Assembly: GCA_036000645.1 (NCBI GenBank)
Contig: DASYVA010000215.1
Location: 1 to 45,339 of the forward strand
Source of the DNA: Candidatus Methylomirabilis sp.
GTDB taxonomy: Bacteria; Methylomirabilota; Methylomirabilia; Methylomirabilales; JACPAU01
Direction: 5' to 3'
Length of the DNA: 45,339 nucleotides
How positions within the stretch are numbered: position 1 is the first letter of the stretch; each line of letters begins with the position of its first letter. The notes beneath the pieces are model-generated. The model was not told the DNA's origin. It made no database searches and was given only the letters and a program-made list of their open reading frames with translations. Positions 41,238 through 45,339 of this stretch are shown here, piece after piece. A program made the translations under genes and the position numbers.

Positions 41238-41960
41238 ATGCCCGACCGGGAGGTTGCCCTGCAGGTCGTGAATCTGGATTCCGGCTACGACGGGCTCCAG
41301 GTCCTCTTCGGGGTGAGCCTCACCGCCCGCCGGGGGGAGCTGGTGGCTGTCGTCGGCCCCAACGGGTCCGGCAAGTCCACTCTCCTCAAGACCATCCAGG
41401 GGCTGCTGCGGCCCCGGGGCGGGGAGATCTGGTTCCGCGGGGAGCGGATCGACGGGCTGCCGGCTCACACGGTCGTGGAGCGGGGCGTGAGCTACATCCC
41501 GGAGAACCGCCTGCTCTTTCCGGACATGACGGTCCGGGAGAACCTCGAGGTGGGAGGATACTCCCGGCGGGCCCGCCCGCATGCCGGGCAGTCGCTCGAG
41601 GTCGTCTGCCGCCTCTTCCCGGTCCTGCGAGCGCGCGCATCCGCCTGGGCCGACAGCCTCTCCGGCGGAGAGCAGCAGATGCTGGCGGTCGGGCGGGGCC
41701 TCATGGCTCGGCCCTCCCTGCTCTTGCTCGACGACCCGTTCCTGGGTCTGGCCCCCGGTGTGGTCGCCGGCTTTTGCGGGACCCTCCGGGAGGTGGCGGA
41801 GGAGGGGATCACCGTGCTGCTCGTGGGGCAGCACGTCCGGCGGATGCTCGAGCTGGCCGGGCGGGCCTACCTGCTCGACGCGGGGCGGATCGTGGAGGAG
41901 GGGCCGGGGCCCGTCCTCCTCCGGGCCCCGGTTGTCCGGAAGACGCTGCTCGGGGCCTGA
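41238..41960 (+). CDS. livF: LivF-type ABC ATPase with altered catalytic residue
   Basis: A 240-residue ATPase of the LivF branch: Walker A GPNGSGKST, RGVSYIPENRLLFPDMTVRENLEVGGY and signature LSGGEQQMLAVGRGLM. The Walker B reads LLLLDDPFLGLAP, so the catalytic glutamate that normally follows the Walker B aspartate is Asp, and the switch region is LLVGQHVRRM instead of LLVEQNVR. The LivF at 5862-6602 has the normal DEP and EQN. This subunit may hydrolyse ATP weakly, with LivG carrying the active site. Confidence 0.9.
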   Translation: MPDREVALQVVNLDSGYDGLQVLFGVSLTARRGELVAVVGPNGSGKSTLLKTIQGLLRPRGGEIWFRGERIDGLPAHTVVERGVSYIPENRLLFPDMTVRENLEVGGYSRRARPHAGQSLEVVCRLFPVLRARASAWADSLSGGEQQMLAVGRGLMARPSLLLLDDPFLGLAPGVVAGFCGTLREVAEEGITVLLVGQHVRRMLELAGRAYLLDAGRIVEEGPGPVLLRAPVVRKTLLGA

Positions 41961-41994
41961 GGAGGGCCCGGGGGCCAAGGGACCAGGGGGATCG

Positions 41995-42738
41995 ATGCGC
42001 TTCGACCGGCTGCGGGACCTCCGCTCCTCCGACGGGCACCCGGTCCCGGCGTACCTGCTGGAGCCGGACCGCCCGGCCGGGGCCATCGCCCTGGCGCATG
42101 GCTACGGGGGCGCGAAAGAGCAGATGCTGGGGCTGGCGGCGCACCTGGCCGAGGCCGGCTTTGCGGCCTGTTGCCCCGACCTGCGGGGGCACGGGGAGCA
42201 TCCGGCTCCGCTCGGTCCAGGCCTCCTGCACGACCTCGAGGCCGCAGTCGGCTACTGCCGGCGGTACGGGCGGGTCGCGGCCCTGGGCCACAGCCTGGGC
42301 GGGCGACTGGCCCTGATGAGCAGCGCGGATTTGCTCATCGCCGTCTCCCCTGCCATCCCGAAGCGGCCCTCGGAGGAGGGGCGGGCGATGCTCATCGCCT
42401 TCGGGAGCACGGCGGTCCGCACGGCCGATCCGGCGGCCATCCTCCCCCTGCTCCAGGCCCTGGGCCCCGTCCCGGACTCCCCGCGACCGAAGCTCCTCCT
42501 GGTGGCCGAAGGGGATGTGCCGAGCCTCCAGGAGGGAGTCGCGGAGGCCGCGGCGGCGCTCACGGGGGCCGAGCGGCAGGTCATCACGCGGCAGCAGCAC
42601 CGCGCCGCGCCGCTTCCGGCGACCATCGGGGCCTACCTCCCCCACTGGTTCAACCACGCCGACCTGAAGATGAACCCCGAGGTGGCGGAACGGGTCCAGG
42701 CCTGGCTCGAGCGCCGGTGGGGGCCGAGGGAGGGGTAA
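41995..42738 (+). CDS. Alpha/beta-hydrolase fold protein
   Basis: A 247-residue hydrolase-fold protein with nucleophile S100 in GHSLGG and an ALAHGYGGAKEQM oxyanion region; PDLRGHGEHP follows strand 4. It resembles dienelactone hydrolase/peptidase-S9-like small hydrolases. The acid is probably in LLLVAEGDVPS, and several histidines occur near the C-terminus (RQQHRAA, PHWFNH), so the catalytic His is uncertain. It follows the liv genes by 34 bases and precedes an unknown protein by four. Confidence 0.8.
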   Translation: MRFDRLRDLRSSDGHPVPAYLLEPDRPAGAIALAHGYGGAKEQMLGLAAHLAEAGFAACCPDLRGHGEHPAPLGPGLLHDLEAAVGYCRRYGRVAALGHSLGGRLALMSSADLLIAVSPAIPKRPSEEGRAMLIAFGSTAVRTADPAAILPLLQALGPVPDSPRPKLLLVAEGDVPSLQEGVAEAAAALTGAERQVITRQQHRAAPLPATIGAYLPHWFNHADLKMNPEVAERVQAWLERRWGPREG

Positions 42739-42742
42739 GGGC

Positions 42743-43552
42743 ATGGAGGAGCGGCTGGAGATCATCGGCGAGGCGGTGGCCCTCCACCGGAGGCGCGCGG
42801 ACGGCTCCTGGGCCCTGGACCGGCGGGCCGCCCTCGCCGACTTCCTCCGGGAGCTGGCCGGTGCCCTCCCGGGACGCCTTCGGGACCAGACGCTCCTCCT
42901 CCCCCCCGGAACCCGGGTCGTCCGGGCCGCCGGCCCCAATACGGCCTTCGTGGTCGAGCTGGCACCGCAGGTCCGCCGCCTCCGCTGGGGGACCGGGCGG
43001 ATGGGGGACGGGAGCTCCTACCGGGAGGTCCGGCTCGCGTTCCCGTACGTGATCTGCCTTCTCCTCTTCTTCCGGGAGGAGTTCGAGGAGCTCCGCCTCT
43101 ACTACCGGACAGCCCCCCTCGGGACCCCGGCCGACCCGCTCCTCTGTCCCAACCTCCAGAATGTCCAGGGGGGGACCGAGCTCATGGCCTCCTGCCGGGC
43201 CTGCCTCCGGGGGCGGCCGAGGGGCCTGGATGCCTCCCCGATTGCCGAGCAGGTCCCCCGCCTCCTGGAGTTCTTCTGGGAGACCGGGTTCAACGCCGAC
43301 GTGGAGGACAACGCGTTCGCCCGGAGCCGGCCTCTGGACCCCCGCATCGCGAGCGTGGAGGCGTGGGAGGCGGCCACGGCGACCGATCCCCTCTTCGTCC
43401 TGAAGGTCCCCTGGCTTCCGGCCGGCTGCGCCCTGGGCGAGGTGATGGACCGGCTCATCGCGCTGCGCCCCCACCAGGCGGTCCGCCTGGGGGATGCAGG
43501 GGCCCTGGGGGACCTCCTCTACCGGACCCCCCAGCTTCCGGAAGAGGGGTGA
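42743..43552 (+). CDS. Unknown 269-residue protein, possibly distant prokaryotic E2-like
   Basis: Not confidently recognised. Soluble, no signal peptide. The central segment, YREVRLAFPYVICLLLFFREE, then LRLYYRTAPLGTPADPLLCPNLQNV and a cysteine-bearing GGTELMASCRACL, followed by LLEFFWETGFNADVEDNAF, has the order of elements seen in the PRTRC-B/prokaryotic E2-D family (strand, TPLY-x-AP-x-xNV-like turn, cysteine, aromatic helix). The similarity is by eye and weak. It starts four bases after the hydrolase gene. Confidence 0.7.
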   Translation: MEERLEIIGEAVALHRRRADGSWALDRRAALADFLRELAGALPGRLRDQTLLLPPGTRVVRAAGPNTAFVVELAPQVRRLRWGTGRMGDGSSYREVRLAFPYVICLLLFFREEFEELRLYYRTAPLGTPADPLLCPNLQNVQGGTELMASCRACLRGRPRGLDASPIAEQVPRLLEFFWETGFNADVEDNAFARSRPLDPRIASVEAWEAATATDPLFVLKVPWLPAGCALGEVMDRLIALRPHQAVRLGDAGALGDLLYRTPQLPEEG

Positions 43553-43587
43553 GATGCTCCGGTGGCAGGGTGGGCCCAGGAAAGCCC

Positions 43588-43616
43588 TTGCGGCGCGCAG
43601 GACCATCTGCTATGGT
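43588..43616 (+). promoter_or_regulatory. Promoter of the chelatase operon
   Basis: TTGCGG (43588-43593) and TATGGT (43611-43616) are separated by 17 bases. The 12 bases TCTGCTATGGTG are identical to those at the second liv operon promoter. Confidence 0.65.
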
Positions 43617-43838
43617 GACCGCGCAAGGCGTGCTCGATCTCGGAGCCCGCGCCGGCATACAGTGCTGCGGCACTGAGATGGAGATGCGTCCCATCCCCGC
43701 CGGTGTCCTCCCCCCCGCTCGGAGATGCGTTCCGCGGGGGCCCGGGGCCGCCGCGTAGCTCCTTCTCGCGTCCCCCCTTGCGGCGAGTCCCTGCACGGGC
43801 GCTGGTCCATCCCTCCTGACCGGGGAAAGGGTTCAGGC
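43617..43838 (+). other. Leader region of the chelatase operon
   Basis: 222 bases between promoter and ATG with several GC-rich stems (for example GATGG/CCATC around 43680-43698). A B12 riboswitch was considered because of the chelatase genes, but its conserved box is not evident. Confidence 0.45.
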
Positions 43839-44881
43839 ATGGAACGCCACATCTACCCGTTCACCGCCGTCGTCGGGCAAGAGCAGATGCGGAAGGCGCT
43901 GGTCTTCAACGCCATCGACCCCACCATCGGAGGGGTCCTGATCCGGGGGGAGAAGGGGACGGCGAAGTCCACCGCAGTCCGGGGATTGGCCGCCGTGCTC
44001 CCCCCCGGGTGGTGGTCAGGGGCTGCCCCTACGCCTGCGCCCCGGGCCAGCCGGAGGGGCTCTGCACCCAGTGCGCCGCGAAGGTCGCCCAGGGAACCCC
44101 CCTCCCCCTCACCGAGGGCCCCACGCCGGTCATCGATCTCCCCCTCAACGCCTCGGAGGACCGGGTGGTGGGCACCCTGGACCTCGAGGAGGCCCTGACC
44201 GCGGGGCGGAAGATCTTCGCCCCCGGCCTCCTCGCGGCCGCCCACCGGGCCATCCTGTACGTGGACGAGGTGAACCTCCTGGACGATCACCTGGTGGACG
44301 TCCTCTTGGACGTCGCGGTGACCGGGTTGAACGTGGTGGAGCGGGAGGGGATCACCCATGTTCACCCCGCGCGGTTCCTGCTCGTCGGCACCATGAACCC
44401 GGAGGAGGGGGACCTCCGGCCCCAGCTCCTCGACCGCTTCGGGCTCTGCGCGGAGGTGACGGCGGAGAAGGGAGCCGCGGAGCGGAAGGAGATCGTCCGG
44501 CGCGCGCTCGCCTTCCAGCGAGACCCCGCGGCCTTCGGCGCCGGGTGGGAACGCGAGCAGCAGGAGCTGCGCGACCGGATCGAGGCGGCCCGGAAAGCCG
44601 TCCCCACCCTGACGCCGAGCGAGGCGCTCCTGGAGACCGCAGCCCACGTGGCCATCGAGATGAAGGTGGACGGCCACCGGGCCGAGATCACCCTCATCAA
44701 GGCGGCCCTGGCCTCCGCCGCCTTCCACGGCCGGTCGGAGCCGACCCGGGACGACCTCCGGGATGGCATGGAGCTCGCCCTGCGCCACCGCACCAAGCGG
44801 ATGCCGCTGCAGAGCGCGAAGCTGGACGCCACGCTGATCGAGCGGCTGGTGGGGACCTACCACGAACGGGGGCCCCTTTGA
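43839..44881 (+). CDS. BchI/ChlI-type magnesium/cobalt chelatase ATPase, apparent frameshift
   Basis: An AAA+ chelatase ATPase of about 347 residues if one base is restored. The first part from ATG 43839 reads [51 protein letters not shown] (Walker [10 protein letters not shown]). At the CCCCCCGGG run (44001-44009) the frame shifts; the rest, from about 44009, has the cysteine pairs CPYACAP and [21 protein letters not shown], Walker [50 protein letters not shown] and the arginine finger region. One extra C in the run would give a continuous protein ([12 protein letters not shown]). Either a sequencing or assembly error or a genuine inactivation. Confidence 0.85.
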
Positions 44882-44891
44882 GGGGGAACCC

Positions 44892-45339
44892 CTGAGCGCC
44901 GGGGAGGGTCGGGAGGCCTTCTCGCCCGACTACGTCCAGCCCGAGGCGGTCGGGTTCTCCCACGACGCGGAGACCCGGGCCACCATCCGGGACGTCAGCG
45001 AACGGGAAGCGGGGCAGGGAGAGGCGGGAACCGGCGGGGCGGGGCGGGGGGGCGGAGGGCCCCTCTGCGACTGCGACCAGGACGATTGCCCCCACAAGCT
45101 CCACGATATCCCCTGGGAAACCCGCCTGGCCTTCGACGAGGCCCTCCTCTTCCAGGAGCTGCAGGGGCTGCGGCCGCCGCGGCTGCAGTGGATCCGGGAC
45201 CGATGGCGGCGGAACCTCTCCGGACGGCGGAGCAAGACCCGGGCGGAGACGTCCCGCGGGCGGTATGTGCGGAGCCGCCCCACCGAGGCGTACCGGGATC
45301 TGGCCCTGGACGCCACCATCCGGGCGGCCGCCCCGCACC
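44892..45339 (+). CDS. VWA-type chelatase subunit (BchD/ChlD-like), partial
   Basis: An open frame to the window end. It has a Gly-rich N-terminal linker, a CDCDQDDCPHKLH cysteine/histidine cluster, then LSGRRSKTRAETSRGRYVRSRPTEAYRDLALDATIRAAAP, which is the conserved segment preceding the VWA domain in magnesium/cobalt chelatase D-type subunits. No ATG, GTG or TTG lies in this frame after the last stop (44835); the best start is CTG 44892, with GAGGGGG just upstream. The VWA domain is beyond the window. It would partner the ATPase encoded immediately upstream. Confidence 0.78.
   Translation, partial: MSAGEGREAFSPDYVQPEAVGFSHDAETRATIRDVSEREAGQGEAGTGGAGRGGGGPLCDCDQDDCPHKLHDIPWETRLAFDEALLFQELQGLRPPRLQWIRDRWRRNLSGRRSKTRAETSRGRYVRSRPTEAYRDLALDATIRAAAPH

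Noticed and set aside
43617-43838. Cobalamin riboswitch ahead of the chelatase ATPase
   Set aside because: A GGCACTG string occurs near 43665, but the B12 box and surrounding conserved elements are absent.

Overview
The window is GC-rich (roughly two thirds G+C by eye), densely packed chromosomal DNA from a bacterium. There are many 1-4 base stop/start overlaps and GTG/TTG starts, and no insertion sequence, phage gene, tRNA, rRNA or CRISPR array that I could see. The content (two liv-type ABC operons, a four-protein glycine cleavage system with split P-protein, cyclase-family proteins, an OFA-family MFS transporter, smpB-ssrA, a long phosphate locus) would suit an environmental lineage such as Methylomirabilota/Rokubacteria. 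That placement is an inference from gene content and composition, not a demonstrated assignment.

Layout. 1-2937 (minus): an operon that looks like selenoneine/ergothioneine biosynthesis. A SenA/EgtB-type synthase is followed, with an ATGA overlap, by one continuous frame that joins a SenB-type selenosugar synthase to an EgtD histidine methyltransferase; it runs off the left edge. 3113-3975 (minus): a LysO lysine exporter split into two overlapping half-genes. 4092-5000 (plus): a SEC-C protein that may be leaderless. 5158-10729 (minus): livK-livH-livM-livG-livF plus a cyclase-family protein, with a strong promoter before livK and a hairpin between livK and livH. 10980-13096 (plus): an EamA exporter and a GntR regulator behind a promoter overlapped by a perfect palindromic operator. 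13038-16036 (minus): cytidylate-kinase-like/BON, cyclase, unknown protein and alpha/beta hydrolase. 16292-17451: a DivIVA-like membrane protein and a small convergent protein.

17604-28497 (plus) is a phosphate-response island: phoB-phoR, arsC, a divergent cation/Ca2+ exchanger, methylglyoxal synthase (mgsA), then pstS-pstC-pstA-pstB-phoU. Two tandem-repeat Pho boxes with exact 11-nt periodicity are visible, one before pstS and a weaker one before mgsA. Methylglyoxal synthase is known to be inhibited by phosphate, so this arrangement suggests PhoB control of the methylglyoxal bypass. 28563-29472 (minus): smpB and tmRNA with a terminator. 29607-34024 (minus): gcvT-gcvH-gcvPA-gcvPB. 34025-34788 is a long non-coding stretch with candidate promoters and a leader containing mutually exclusive stems. 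34789-36024: OFA transporter with a good terminator. 36183-37140: a stand-alone JAMM metalloprotease-like protein and a small membrane zinc-ribbon protein. 37542-43552 (plus): a second liv operon with hydrolase and an unknown protein. 43839-end (plus): a BchI/ChlI-type chelatase ATPase with an apparent one-base frameshift and a VWA-type chelatase subunit cut by the window end.

The most notable item is the SenB-EgtD fusion beside SenA, which would place hercynine synthesis and selenosugar synthesis on one polypeptide. The Pho box before mgsA, the palindromic operator before eamA-gntR, the stand-alone JAMM protein, and the LivF copy with a changed catalytic glutamate are the next points worth a look.
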